Shown here one piece after another: positions 1-8,637 of a stretch of DNA of 64,000 nucleotides; position 1 is the stretch's first letter, and every line of letters starts with the position of its first letter. Made by a program: the position numbers and the translations under genes. This DNA is from Candidatus Kuenenia stuttgartensis (GTDB lineage: Bacteria; Planctomycetota; Planctomycetia; Isosphaerales; Isosphaeraceae). Location: assembly GCA_945865635.1 (NCBI GenBank), contig CAMBEP010000007.1:82996-146995 (forward strand), given 5' to 3'. The notes beneath the pieces are model-generated. The model did no database searches, was not told where the DNA came from, and saw only the letters and a list, made by a program, of their open reading frames with translations.

Positions 1-43
1 GCACGGATTTGGATCTGTGCGCACCAGGAAGGAGCATGGCAGG

Positions 44-1510
44 ATGACTCGTTATCGTGATCGTATTCTGACATTCATGCTGGGCACATTGGCGACGTTC
101 GGTATTGGCCTTGAGATGCAAACGGGCTTTGCCCAGCAGCAGCAGCCTGCTGATGCTCCAAAACCGGACTCGAAACCGGCTGCCAAGCCCCTTCCCCATT
201 CGAAAACGGTTCGTAATCCGGCGGTGAATAGCCGTGGCAAGCAGGCCAGCAAGCCCCAGGGCGGGTTAAGGATTGGCGGAGCGCCGGCGGGCCAGATTCG
301 TAATGAAGTGGACAAAAAGAACAACATCGATCGCCCAAAGCTCAATGCTGCACGCGACACCCAATATTTCCGGGTGGCTGTGGCCCGGCCTGATGGCAGC
401 TTCCTGTCGCTGAACTATTACCCTGCACTGCCAGGCGAGAATCCACCTGTGGTCTTGCTGGTGCACGAAAAAGAGCGGTCGAGCCGCGACTTCGCAGATA
501 AGATTGAAGAGCTCAAAGACCCCAATGGCCTGGCGGCCGAGCTTCAGAATGAAGGGTTTGCTGTGGTTTCGCTTGATGTGGCAGGCCTGAGCGACCCTCG
601 GAAACGTAATGCCAATCTGGCCAAGAATGAGCCCGCAAAAAAAGCTCAGCCTGCTGAGAATCTCGCCTCTGTCAATTCTGTGGAACAAGCGGTTCGCGAT
701 CTCAGGCTAAGTTATCAGTTTTTGGTCGACCGCCACAACCGTCTTGAATTCAACCTGGGCAAGCTCACCCTTTTGACACTCGGCGAAGGTGCGAACGCCT
801 CTCTGGAATGGCTTCGCGAAGCCACCCAGCCCGTACCAAATCGGCCAAATTTCAGGCAGATTCCAAACGATCCCAGATTCAAGAACGCAGGTGCCATCGC
901 TGCCGCCGGCGGGATGAATTCTGCAACGGATCGACCCTCGGACGTATCCGCCATGATTTTGATCTCGCCTGTCGAGAGCTGGCTGAATGTCCGGACCGCC
1001 CAAACCCTGAAAAATCTTTTACCCGGCTCGCCTGTGAATGTTCTGGTCATTGGCGGTTCGAAGGATAAAGCGACGGCCGATACGCTGATTGCCCTGAAAC
1101 CGATTGTCGAGCGGCTTGAAAGTCGCCTAAGCAAGGTCGAGACCCTGGAGACGAGTCTGCACGGGGCACGCCTGCTGCGATTTGAGCCCGGGCTGGTGCC
1201 GAAGCTTAACCGCTTTCTGGAACAGACTGTGGAATTCCAAAAGACGGAGTGGGAACCACGATACAACCTGACCCCCGTGGCCTATCGGCTTCAGGAAGCT
1301 GTCTCAAAATCGGCTGCTCAGACCGAATCTCGAACGGCCGCAGCCGGTTTGGAAAAAGAGAAGGCGGCCGAAAAGACCAAGGAACCCGCAAAACCGGCCG
1401 ATACAGCCAAGCCTGCGGAAAAGGCCACGACAAAGCCTGCCACCCAACCCGCAAAATCAGCCGATGCGGCCAAGCCTGCGGCAGTAGCCGTCGATCCACC
1501 CAAGAATTAA
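44..1510 (+). CDS. Secreted alpha/beta-hydrolase-fold protein, probably inactive
   Basis: The ATG at 44 is preferred over an in-frame GTG at 17 because AGGAAGGAG lies 9 nt upstream and a signal peptide (about residues 1-30, cleaved after GFA) follows directly. A Pro/Lys/Ala-rich linker leads to a domain with hydrolase-like strands (PPVVLLVHE, FAVVSLDVAGLSD, KLTLLTLGEG, SAMILISPV) and a late LHGARLL segment like the catalytic-His region. The nucleophile elbow reads GEGAN (residues 247-251) instead of GxSxG, so the serine is absent. The last ~70 residues are an Ala/Lys/Pro tail (AKPAEKAT-type repeats). The protein is probably exported and may bind rather than hydrolyse. It lies 22 bp upstream of ribE. 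The fold is inferred from motif order; the function is unknown. Confidence 0.75.
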   Translation: MTRYRDRILTFMLGTLATFGIGLEMQTGFAQQQQPADAPKPDSKPAAKPLPHSKTVRNPAVNSRGKQASKPQGGLRIGGAPAGQIRNEVDKKNNIDRPKLNAARDTQYFRVAVARPDGSFLSLNYYPALPGENPPVVLLVHEKERSSRDFADKIEELKDPNGLAAELQNEGFAVVSLDVAGLSDPRKRNANLAKNEPAKKAQPAENLASVNSVEQAVRDLRLSYQFLVDRHNRLEFNLGKLTLLTLGEGANASLEWLREATQPVPNRPNFRQIPNDPRFKNAGAIAAAGGMNSATDRPSDVSAMILISPVESWLNVRTAQTLKNLLPGSPVNVLVIGGSKDKATADTLIALKPIVERLESRLSKVETLETSLHGARLLRFEPGLVPKLNRFLEQTVEFQKTEWEPRYNLTPVAYRLQEAVSKSAAQTESRTAAAGLEKEKAAEKTKEPAKPADTAKPAEKATTKPATQPAKSADAAKPAAVAVDPPKN

Positions 1511-1532
1511 ATGAAAAAGGATTTCGTCTGAG

Positions 1533-2159
1533 ATGTTCACAGGACTTGTACAGGTATTGGGTGAGGTGATTTTGTCTCTGGAAGAGCCTGGAGGACGACG
1601 CCTCAGGATTCGCTGGCCAGGCCTGAATATAGAGACCGATGGACCTGTGCAGATGGGTGAAAGCATCGCTGTCAACGGCTGCTGCCTGACTGTGATCGAG
1701 CATGCCGACGACTGGTTTGCGTTTCAGGCTGGCCCTGAAACCCTCAAAAAAACCAATCTGGGGCAGCTTGGTCAAGGCTCGAAGGTCAATCTGGAGCGTG
1801 CCTTGCGTCTCTCGGACAGGCTCGGCGGGCACATTGTGCAAGGCCACGTGGACACCACAGCCACTCTGGTGGAACATCGTATGGAGGGGCCCTGGGCATT
1901 CCTCAAATTTGAGCTCAGTCCAGCCTGGACACGCTTGATGGTGCCCAAAGGCTCAGTGGCCGTAGACGGGGTCAGCCTGACTGTTGTCGAGACTGGGCCT
2001 GGCTGGTTCACCAACATGCTTATTCCACATACTCTGACAGCGACCACGCTGGGCTCTTGCAGGGTTGGCGAGCCCGTCAATATTGAAACAGACATTTTGG
2101 CCAAGCACGTTCAGCGACTGATGGAATCTGGCGGAGCTGGCGAAGGCTTGCCGGAATAG
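1533..2159 (+). CDS. ribE: Riboflavin synthase, alpha chain
   Basis: Riboflavin synthase catalyses dismutation of two 6,7-dimethyl-8-ribityllumazines to riboflavin, the last step of riboflavin synthesis, in the cytoplasm. The 208 residues match the family length and begin with the hallmark MFTGLV. The protein shows the expected internal duplication of two lumazine-binding barrels: the first carries VNGCCLTV, the second VDGVSLTVVE. GGHIVQGHVD, between the two, is the typical linker and dimer region. The gene follows the upstream hydrolase-like gene by 22 bp, so the two may be co-transcribed. No FMN riboswitch consensus was seen upstream. Other rib genes are not in the window. Confidence 0.95.
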   Translation: MFTGLVQVLGEVILSLEEPGGRRLRIRWPGLNIETDGPVQMGESIAVNGCCLTVIEHADDWFAFQAGPETLKKTNLGQLGQGSKVNLERALRLSDRLGGHIVQGHVDTTATLVEHRMEGPWAFLKFELSPAWTRLMVPKGSVAVDGVSLTVVETGPGWFTNMLIPHTLTATTLGSCRVGEPVNIETDILAKHVQRLMESGGAGEGLPE

Positions 2160-2186
2160 TTTCATATGTCCATTTTTGGCAGTTAC

Positions 2187-2540
2187 TTACATCACCATAA
2201 CGATGCCATCGACGGTTCGGATGGCGGCATAGATTGTCATGACGTGATTTGAGGACTGGGCGATGATGGTGATGGAGACCGAGGTGTGGCGTCCAGAGGC
2301 AGTCTCGCGTGAGGTGTAATTGATGTCCGTTTCGGCGACTTCGGCGGTCATGACCGCCGTGATCACGCGAGCGACAAAGTCGTTTTCCAGAGTGCCGATG
2401 ACCTTGATCAGGAATTCGCAGGGGAAGCTGTGAACCAGGTCCAGGAGATCTTGCGATGAGGGCTCAGCCGGTGGCTGATCCGGTGACGCTGGCGCAATGC
2501 TGAGATCGACTTCGGAGTTATGACCATTTTGTTCGCTCAT
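2187..2540 (-). CDS. DUF493 (YbeD-like) family protein
   Basis: A 117-aa protein. After a Pro/Ser-rich N-terminal ~30 residues comes a small alpha/beta domain starting FPCEFLIKVIGTLENDF, followed by VARVITAVM and SRETASGRHTSVSITIIA, ending TIYAAIRTVDGIVMVM. This order (F..F.KV.G, then an SxGxxxSVSITI strand, then YxxIxxxxGIVMVM) is the pattern of DUF493/YbeD proteins, ACT-like regulatory folds of unknown function. It is convergent with ribE. The N-terminal extension is longer than in E. coli YbeD. No strong Shine-Dalgarno precedes the ATG. Confidence 0.8.
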   Translation of the reverse strand: MSEQNGHNSEVDLSIAPASPDQPPAEPSSQDLLDLVHSFPCEFLIKVIGTLENDFVARVITAVMTAEVAETDINYTSRETASGRHTSVSITIIAQSSNHVMTIYAAIRTVDGIVMVM

Positions 2541-2649
2541 GATCTTTTACACTTTGATTTGGTAGAGATGTCTGAGAAATGATCAGGAATCCGATTTTAG
2601 CCTGATCTTAAAAGGTTGCCATGGTTTTATCGAGACTCAATTTAAAGCA

Positions 2650-2679
2650 CAACCCCACACGGATCAAAGTGCGGGGTTG
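2650..2679 (-). terminator. Probable terminator of the Ala/Lys-rich protein gene
   Basis: An 11-bp inverted repeat (CAACCCCACAC and GTGCGGGGTTG, one G-U pair) with an 8-nt loop lies just downstream of the minus-strand gene that ends at 2727. On the minus strand it is followed by TGCTTTAAATT, a weak T tract. Confidence 0.5.
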
Positions 2680-2726
2680 ATATTTCTCTGCAAGAACCTT
2701 ATCGAGCAAGCCTTGGAGGAAGAGGC

Positions 2727-3494
2727 TTATTTCTTCTTTGGCTCTTCCTTTTTCACTTCCGCCTTGGGGGCTTCGGCTTTTTTGGGCTCTTCCTTTTTCA
2801 CTTCCGCCTTGGGGGCTTCGGCTTTTTTGGGCTCGGCGGCTTTTTTGGCGGCGGCTTCAGCGGCTTTGGCTTCTTCGACTTTTTTGGCTGTTTCAGCGGC
2901 CTTTGTGGATCGCGCCTGGGCGACATAGGTGTTCAGGATATTGGCACGTTTTTCGTACCAGTCTGAAAGGCCCTTGGCTGGCTGGATGATACGGACATCG
3001 TTTTGCGGCTTGATTTCGAGGCCACCCAGTGCGTCCTTGGCTTTGCCCTGGCCTGTGAACCAGGCGCCGAAGACTTCAGGGCTGACACCGATACGGTCGG
3101 CGGCGGCTTTTTTGAGCTCGCGCAAGTCGGTGGCCCGGCCGGTGATGAGGAGGTCAAGAATCGGAGGCTGGTTGATCGATGTTTCGACCAGGCCGGCGTC
3201 TTCAGCGGCCACGACCAATTCGGCCACAGCCTTGCGGGCGGCTTCAAGCTTGGCTTCCACTTCGGGTGTGATTGGCTTCAAAGGGGCTTCAACCACCTTC
3301 TTGGGCTCCGCAGCGGCAGGTGCAGTCGCTGGTGCGGCGGCTGGAGCAGCGGCGGGTGCAGTCGCTGGTGCGGCGGCTGGGGCAGCGGCCTTGGGGGCAT
3401 CTTTCTTCGCTTCTTGGGCCGAAAGAGTCAGGGCCGAGTTGGCGGTAAGGATCGTCAAGAGCAGAGCAAGGGAAAAGCGTCGCACGGAGTTCAC
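2727..3494 (-). CDS. Secreted Ala/Pro/Lys-rich low-complexity protein
   Basis: A 255-aa protein with a clear Sec signal peptide (MNSVRRFSLALLLTILTANSALTLSAQ). It continues with an Ala/Pro segment of two 12-residue repeats, then a mainly helical middle domain (about residues 70-215) containing ITGRATDLRELKKAAADR and the segments GVSPEVFGAWFTGQ and VRIIQPAKGLSDWYEKR. The C-terminus is highly charged, built of a 15-residue repeat (KKAEAPKAEVKKEEP) present twice. The middle is not recognised. Low-complexity Lys/Glu/Pro tails of this type often serve as flexible periplasmic spacers; that role is inference. Confidence 0.75.
   Translation of the reverse strand: MNSVRRFSLALLLTILTANSALTLSAQEAKKDAPKAAAPAAAPATAPAAAPAAAPATAPAAAEPKKVVEAPLKPITPEVEAKLEAARKAVAELVVAAEDAGLVETSINQPPILDLLITGRATDLRELKKAAADRIGVSPEVFGAWFTGQGKAKDALGGLEIKPQNDVRIIQPAKGLSDWYEKRANILNTYVAQARSTKAAETAKKVEEAKAAEAAAKKAAEPKKAEAPKAEVKKEEPKKAEAPKAEVKKEEPKKK
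2740..2834. repeat. 45-bp tandem repeat inside the coding region
   Basis: Two near-identical 45-bp units begin at 2740 and 2785 (each starts GGCTCTTCCTTTTTCACTTC on the plus strand). They encode the 15-residue C-terminal repeat of the minus-strand Ala/Lys-rich protein. The period is a multiple of three, so copy-number change would keep the frame. Confidence 0.85.
3319..3390. repeat. 36-bp tandem repeat inside the coding region
   Basis: Two 36-bp units starting GGTGCAGTCGCTGGTGCGGC at 3319 and 3355 encode the Ala/Pro repeats near the N-terminus of the same minus-strand secreted protein. The frame is again preserved. Confidence 0.8.
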
Positions 3495-3660
3495 TCCTTG
3501 GTTCGGAATAGAGCATTCGGATCAGGAATCTTGGGCGGGCGGATCAATCTTGGTGCGTAGAAACACGTTTGATCCACCATCAATAGCTGACTATGATACC
3601 GATAAACCACCTCGTCACGCCAGATCTTTCAATCAGGGCGCGTCGAAATTCGTTTCGGAA

Positions 3661-3882
3661 TTAGGGCATTTGCGTGGACGAATGGGTCTCGACGGTCACA
3701 GAGACAGCGACCCCGCTTGTATCATATTCAAGCTTTTCGACCCCTATGATGTTCCCGTGTTCGTCCCGAAAGATCACGGTCTGGTCGTCAATGGCCTCAC
3801 TTTGGACCTCGCCGCCAGGATCTCCGAAAAACACCATCAACGTATGATGTTCCGGATCATGAACCACTTTGATTTGTGCCAT
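3661..3882 (-). CDS. DUF2283-like small protein
   Basis: A 73-aa protein starting MAQIKVVHDPEHHTLMVFF, followed by VIFRDEHGNIIGVEKLEYD. The layout of a D-P-E segment, a strand, then a D-E-x-G-x-(I/V)-x-G-(I/V)-E hairpin is that of DUF2283 proteins, whose function is unknown. An in-frame upstream start at 3969 exists, but this one begins at the conserved domain, with AAAGG about 8 nt upstream. The upstream side faces the divergently transcribed SprT-like gene. Confidence 0.6.
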   Translation of the reverse strand: MAQIKVVHDPEHHTLMVFFGDPGGEVQSEAIDDQTVIFRDEHGNIIGVEKLEYDTSGVAVSVTVETHSSTQMP

Positions 3883-4099
3883 GCTTTTCGGCCTTTGTGT
3901 TGTGGCAGCCACCCAATCAAAAACGAATTCCTGAACGACTTCGGTCAGAAACCGGATGACAAGCGACACTCCTCTGCTCTATGATACGTGTCGCGGCGAA
4001 TCGGGCAAGGCAAGTCTTCCAACGGATTGGCAGGGATCAGAGTTTTCTCTGCTGACTCTCTATGCCGAATACCATTGGCGTGATGGAGCACACCCACTG

Positions 4100-4927
4100 A
4101 TGACTGACCGAACAAGCGGGCCTAACCAGCCAGCCATCACCAACGACCCCACAACCAGGCTCAGAGACCTGCTGCTTGAGACTCAGCACGACGGTGGAAT
4201 GCTGGACAGAATCTTCCGCCAGGTGCATGAATCCGTCCTGGATCAATCGCCCTATCTGAACGACAACAGCAATTTTACCAGAATTGGGTCCAACGACCTG
4301 GCCAGAATGTTTGACTTTTATGACAACCTTCTGCTTGGTGGAAAAGTTCGCAGCGCTGTTGAGGCCCAGGGTTCCAAGCTTGAATTTGCTCTTTCACGAC
4401 GACTGACACGGTCCGGTGGGCAGACCAAGCGGACGCGGCCCTCGAAGAGTCGCCCGTTTGCGCCAGCCCGTTATGAAATTGCGGTCTCTGTGCCGGTCCT
4501 GTTTGCCACGTTCAGCGAGGTCGACCGCCCTATCCGAGCCTGCGGCCGACTCTGCTACAATCGCCTGGAAGCACTTCAGAGGATCATGGAACATGAGATG
4601 CTTCACCTGGCGGAAATGCTTGGCTGGGATCGGTCGAACTGTGCGGCCAGGCGTTTCAAGGCATTGTCATTAAACGTCTTCGGGCACACGGAAAGCCACC
4701 ACCAGATGATCACGCCGCAGGAGCGTGCGATCGTCCATTTTGGGGTCAAGCCGGGCGCCAAGGTGACTTTTGACTGGGAGGGTAGGCAAATGTTCGGCGT
4801 GGTCAATTCCATCCGCCGCCGAGTCACGGTGCTGGTGCTCAGCCCCAAGGGAATTCCCTACAGCGACGGCCATCGATACGAAAAGTTTTACGTTCCTGTG
4901 GAACGCCTAAAGCCTGTAAATGGCTGA
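4100..4927 (+). CDS. SprT-like putative zinc metallopeptidase
   Basis: A 275-aa protein. About residues 55-80 contain LARMFDFYDNLLLGGKV, like the SprT start region. A basic segment follows, then the zinc motif HEMLH near residues 165-169 (from IMEHEMLHLAEMLGW) and FGHTESHHQM downstream, which may provide the third ligand. The C-terminal ~65 residues form a beta-rich domain (FDWEGRQMFGVVNSIRRRVT) not seen in short SprT proteins. SprT-like enzymes are zinc proteases linked to DNA-protein crosslink repair, but this protein's target is unknown. The ATG at 4100 has GGAG 12 nt upstream; an in-frame ATG at 3956 would run into the divergent neighbour. Confidence 0.7.
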   Translation: MTDRTSGPNQPAITNDPTTRLRDLLLETQHDGGMLDRIFRQVHESVLDQSPYLNDNSNFTRIGSNDLARMFDFYDNLLLGGKVRSAVEAQGSKLEFALSRRLTRSGGQTKRTRPSKSRPFAPARYEIAVSVPVLFATFSEVDRPIRACGRLCYNRLEALQRIMEHEMLHLAEMLGWDRSNCAARRFKALSLNVFGHTESHHQMITPQERAIVHFGVKPGAKVTFDWEGRQMFGVVNSIRRRVTVLVLSPKGIPYSDGHRYEKFYVPVERLKPVNG

Positions 4928-5182
4928 GATTTAGCGTTGGTTTGACCAAAGCCGGAATGCAGCCCGCCTCGATTCTGCCTTGGAATCGATCGGCTGGCGA
5001 CGCCTATACAAATGTACGTAATTTTCAACTCTACCGGTTGTTGCAAATAATCGGCCGACAGGCGTGGTTTTTTTCTGGAATCGCATCAACGAACTTACCG
5101 CTTTTAACGATGTAAAAAATGGATTCCTCTCTCTTTACGATCGACTAATGGATTCTGGTCATCGAAAGCTGTCGCTCTTAAA

Positions 5183-6151
5183 ATGGATCATCCCTTGCCA
5201 AAACGCAATCGTCGCCAATGGGCCGCTGGGTGTTTGGGGCTGGCTTCCAGCGCTTGGCTTGGCGGATCGACCCGAGTCATGGCGCGAAATGTTTGTTTGG
5301 GTGTCACTTTTGACGTCAGATTGGTTGTTGAGGGTCGCAATCGCTCTTACTTTTTCTATCTTCCGCCAACGGATCAGCCGGCCATGGCCAGGCCACTTTT
5401 ACTTGGCTTTCATCCTTATCTTCAGCCCAATCGGATGTGGGAGCGATACATTGGCCTGAAGGCTGCGGCGGATCGTTACGGATTGATTCTGGCCATGCCC
5501 AAAGGGGAAGGCTGGGGCATGTTCCGGAGCTTCAATGCCGGTCTTGTCAACGATCCTTATGATCCTGACGATCTTTTATTCACATCGACCATGATCAACG
5601 ACATTGCCAGTCGGGTGGCGATCGACCGATCGCGAATTTATGCCATGGGCATGTCCAATGGCGGCATGCTTACACATGCTTTGACACAAGGGCTGCCGGG
5701 CCTTCTGGCAGGAATTGTTTCGGTTTCAGGCACGCCGGGAAGCCCTTTGGCAGGCGACACTTTGGCAACACCCGTGATGATGGTTCACGGCACCACTGAC
5801 CCGATCACGCCCTGGTCAGGCCCATCGCGTCTGACTCCAAAGTTTATCCATTTTCAGGACGTGGACTCGACCCTGGCTCAGTGGCGCACGATCAATGGCT
5901 GCACAGCCCATGCGGATCTCCAGCTTTACGACCGGCCCGGCGATAAAACGCAGATTATCTGCCATCGCTGGCCGGCCCCGCCCGCTCTGGCAGAAACGGT
6001 GCTGGTGCAGGTCTTAAAAGGTGGCCACCGCTGGCCTGCTCTGGAAAAGCAGAGGTATTTTCCGAGAACAGGAAATCAATCCACCGATGTGGACATGACG
6101 ACCATGGCCTGCGAGTTTTTAAGTCGCCAGCAGCGTCAATTGCAGGTCTGA
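5183..6151 (+). CDS. Secreted esterase, PHB depolymerase/feruloyl esterase-like
   Basis: A 322-aa alpha/beta hydrolase. The N-terminus (RNRRQWAAGCLGLASSAWL) looks like an export signal with a possible twin-arginine. The core shows GFHPYLQPNRMW (oxyanion region), the nucleophile elbow GMSNGG with Ser at about residue 158, the acid in HGTTDPITPW and the histidine in KGGHRWPAL. This order and spacing match the poly(3-hydroxybutyrate) depolymerase/LpqC/feruloyl esterase group, which hydrolyses ester bonds in polymers or plant material. The substrate cannot be told from sequence. An ATG at 5280 (M33) is an alternative start. Confidence 0.85.
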   Translation: MDHPLPKRNRRQWAAGCLGLASSAWLGGSTRVMARNVCLGVTFDVRLVVEGRNRSYFFYLPPTDQPAMARPLLLGFHPYLQPNRMWERYIGLKAAADRYGLILAMPKGEGWGMFRSFNAGLVNDPYDPDDLLFTSTMINDIASRVAIDRSRIYAMGMSNGGMLTHALTQGLPGLLAGIVSVSGTPGSPLAGDTLATPVMMVHGTTDPITPWSGPSRLTPKFIHFQDVDSTLAQWRTINGCTAHADLQLYDRPGDKTQIICHRWPAPPALAETVLVQVLKGGHRWPALEKQRYFPRTGNQSTDVDMTTMACEFLSRQQRQLQV

Positions 6152-6170
6152 TGAAGTGGGCGGACCGATT

Positions 6171-6764
6171 TTATTTCGATTCGCCAAGCTTCAGTTCGAT
6201 GACATCAAGGTTGACTTTCTTTTGGGCCGCTTTGACTTCGGTGACGGACTTGAGGACCTGACCGGGCATTTCCATGCTGATCCAGGTTTTGGTGAAGGAG
6301 GGGCCGGCTTCGGTGCTGGCCTCGGTCAGATACCACTCCGCCTGATACTTTTTCCCAAGCACTTCAATCGTTTCAAAGCCTTGTTCCTTAGCGCCTTGTG
6401 GTCGGCCGATCCGGGTTTTGTCAACACCTGGCAGGAGTGGAAAGAGACGATTGACTTTCATGAGATTGACATCGTTTTGAATTTTCTTACCGGTACCATC
6501 GCTGCTGATTTGCGAAGAGACAACCAGTTCTTTTTCCGTTTTACTGATCAGAATCGTGGTGGTAAAGGTTTCGACACGTGCGCCATTTTGCATGGTCACC
6601 GCCTTGTTGGTCACACTCGTACCGATTGCGAATTTTGCCCAGTTTGTATACATGGGGTTTTCGACATCTTCAGCGATAGCATGAAATGCAGGCAGAATGA
6701 GGCTTGCGAACAAGGTAAAATATCGGAAATATATTTGATGGCGGCTCATGACAATTTCTTTCAT
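6171..6764 (-). CDS. Secreted hypothetical protein
   Basis: A 197-aa protein with a signal peptide (hydrophobic YFTLFASLILPAFHAIA) and a mature part starting EDVENPMYTNWAKFAIGTSV. Alternating hydrophobic strands (VETFTTTILISKTEKELVV, AEWYLTEA, TKTWISMEMP) suggest a beta-rich fold. The opening N-P-x-Y-x-N-W-x-x-F-x-x-G-T-S-V is a recurrent pattern in planctomycete exported proteins whose role I do not know. An alternative ATG lies at 6749. It converges with the esterase gene and ends 20 bp from it. Confidence 0.65.
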   Translation of the reverse strand: MKEIVMSRHQIYFRYFTLFASLILPAFHAIAEDVENPMYTNWAKFAIGTSVTNKAVTMQNGARVETFTTTILISKTEKELVVSSQISSDGTGKKIQNDVNLMKVNRLFPLLPGVDKTRIGRPQGAKEQGFETIEVLGKKYQAEWYLTEASTEAGPSFTKTWISMEMPGQVLKSVTEVKAAQKKVNLDVIELKLGESK

Positions 6765-7029
6765 TTGGATTGTCGGTTAGCAGTGTGGCCCATTGGACAC
6801 GGTACTGAGTATTACAATTTCTCATGAAAGTTGCATGTGCATTAGCCGCTTTTCCAGTGAAATTTTTATGTGCCAAATGGGAATGGCGTATTAATATTAA
6901 GTGAAGTTAAGCTGATTCATGAGATATTCTTGTTTTATTCATCGTAAGTTATCAAAGAAAATGGATTATCATATCGCCGGAAGGCAAAGTACGTGAGAAC
7001 TGACAACTCAATCGATGGAGTTTCTCGAA

Positions 7030-8169
7030 ATGCAATCCAAGATGATCATCCCCTCTCGCCGTGCGGCGTTTACCTTGATCGAACTACTGGTGGTGATCGC
7101 CATCATCGCGGTTCTGATCTCTTTGCTGCTACCAGCCGTTCAGTCGGCGCGGGAAGCCGCCCGACGCGCCCAATGCGTCAACAACCTGAAACAAATTGGC
7201 CTCGGCTTCATGAATCATGAAAGCACTTATGGCTATCTGCCCCAAGGGCCTTATGACGGCAGCCCAAACGCTGTGACGACCTCAGGCGCTCCGGATCCTG
7301 GTGGATACAACTACACGGAAACCGCGGGCTCACAATACGGCACCACCACATGCTGTAATGCGGCCCACCCAGACGGCTGGAACCATTTCTTCAAAGTCAT
7401 GCCGTTCATTGAACAGCAGAACGTCTATAATCTGGCCAACTTCAATGTGCCCGCCATTCACACCGGCCGGCCAGTGAATTTCAATGGTGAAGATGATGTG
7501 GCCCGCGTTGGTATTGCATCGTTTTATTGCCCATCGCGCAGGGCCGTTCAAGGGTTTGGATCGACCCTGATCACCTATCGTAATGATTACGCTGGCTCTG
7601 CTGGCTTTATGCAAGGTCAGTGGTACGAATGCGAAAATACGGGCGGGAACTTCAGTAGCACTAAGTTTGTTCCTCCTGCCCCGAACGGTGCCTGGCCGAT
7701 TGCGGATGAGCGCACGCCTGTGAATCTGGGCAATACCGGTGGCCGCAAGGGAGCCATTGTGTGGAGCGGTCAAGGCGCCAAGCGACGTATTGCCGACTTT
7801 ATTGACGGCACGTCCAACTCGATCATGGTGGGCGAGAAGTGTTTGCCACCAAGCCGCTGGGGTGCCGATGGTGGCGACAACGAGCGCTGGAACAATGCGG
7901 GCTGGGACGAATGTGTTCTGCGTTTCCACTTCGTGCCGATGAGCGACTTCCAGACGGCAGCCCTCAATGGTGTCTGTGCCACGCCCACATCTCCGACTAC
8001 AGGTGGGAATCTCTGGCGCCGATTCTTTGGCAGCTCACACCCGGGCGGATACAACGCCGCGTTTGGCGATGGGTCTGTGAAGTTCATCAAGTTTTCGGTC
8101 GATGCCGGCACGCACCGCAAGCTTTGCGTGATTGATGACGCCGAAGTTATCAGCGGCGATTCCTATTGA
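7030..8169 (+). CDS. DUF1559 family protein with prepilin-like N-terminus
   Basis: A 379-aa protein. The ATG at 7030 has GGAG 9 nt upstream, which favours it over the ATG at 7015. The N-terminal [18 protein letters not shown] is a type IV pilin/pseudopilin signal (cleavage before Phe, with Ala instead of the usual Gly at -1). It is followed by the planctomycete signature [18 protein letters not shown] and ends with [17 protein letters not shown], the conserved HxxG...GDGSV motif of DUF1559. Planctomycetes carry many paralogues; they are presumed to be pseudopilin-like surface proteins. A tiny lipoprotein gene follows by 33 bp. Confidence 0.92.
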   Translation: MQSKMIIPSRRAAFTLIELLVVIAIIAVLISLLLPAVQSAREAARRAQCVNNLKQIGLGFMNHESTYGYLPQGPYDGSPNAVTTSGAPDPGGYNYTETAGSQYGTTTCCNAAHPDGWNHFFKVMPFIEQQNVYNLANFNVPAIHTGRPVNFNGEDDVARVGIASFYCPSRRAVQGFGSTLITYRNDYAGSAGFMQGQWYECENTGGNFSSTKFVPPAPNGAWPIADERTPVNLGNTGGRKGAIVWSGQGAKRRIADFIDGTSNSIMVGEKCLPPSRWGADGGDNERWNNAGWDECVLRFHFVPMSDFQTAALNGVCATPTSPTTGGNLWRRFFGSSHPGGYNAAFGDGSVKFIKFSVDAGTHRKLCVIDDAEVISGDSY

Positions 8170-8202
8170 TTCCCACGAAATCTATCGAGAAGGATTAACA
8201 GC

Positions 8203-8403
8203 ATGACTCTGCGCAACACGATGGTCGCGGCCCTGATCAGCTCGGTTCTGGCCGGGTGTGGCTCGGGCGAGAAGCCGATCACCGACCCCAGCAAACTCAA
8301 GCCCTTGAACGACACCCAAAAGGCCGAAATCAAGGCGCAGGACAATCTGGTTCACCAAGAAGAGAGCCAGTCTTACGACGGCAAGAAAAAGAAATCCAAA
8401 TAA
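8203..8403 (+). CDS. Small lipoprotein paired with DUF1559 gene
   Basis: A 66-aa protein with a lipobox (SSVLAGCG, acylated Cys near residue 19) and a short hydrophilic, lysine-ending mature part (YDGKKKKSK). GAGAAGGA lies just upstream of the ATG. Small lipoproteins directly downstream of DUF1559 genes are a recurring planctomycete arrangement, so the two products may act together. A strong terminator follows. Confidence 0.8.
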   Translation: MTLRNTMVAALISSVLAGCGSGEKPITDPSKLKPLNDTQKAEIKAQDNLVHQEESQSYDGKKKKSK

Positions 8404-8433
8404 GCCTTGGATTCCGGTCAGAATGGCCCTCAA

Positions 8434-8466
8434 AAGCACGCCCATTTGCTGGGCGTGCTTGTTTTA
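8434..8466 (+). terminator. Rho-independent terminator
   Basis: A perfect 10-bp stem (AAGCACGCCC at 8434-8443, GGGCGTGCTT at 8451-8460) with a 7-nt loop, followed by GTTTTATT. It closes the DUF1559-lipoprotein operon. Confidence 0.9.
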
Positions 8467-8637
8467 TTGATCGTGGTACAGGCGAGACCCGTTCCGGCAG
8501 AGTTTGGTTGCTGGAAGGCTGTCAGCGAGCGGGATTTGAGATGGCGGCTTGACGCTTATCGTGTTTCAAAGCTACGATTCAGTCCAGAGCAAGATCGATC
8601 CATGCGCTGATTGCGACTTAGAAAAAGGCCTTTGACA

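Noticed and set aside
1200..1532. FMN riboswitch upstream of ribE
   Set aside because: No RFN-element consensus was seen, and ribE is only 22 bp from the preceding gene.
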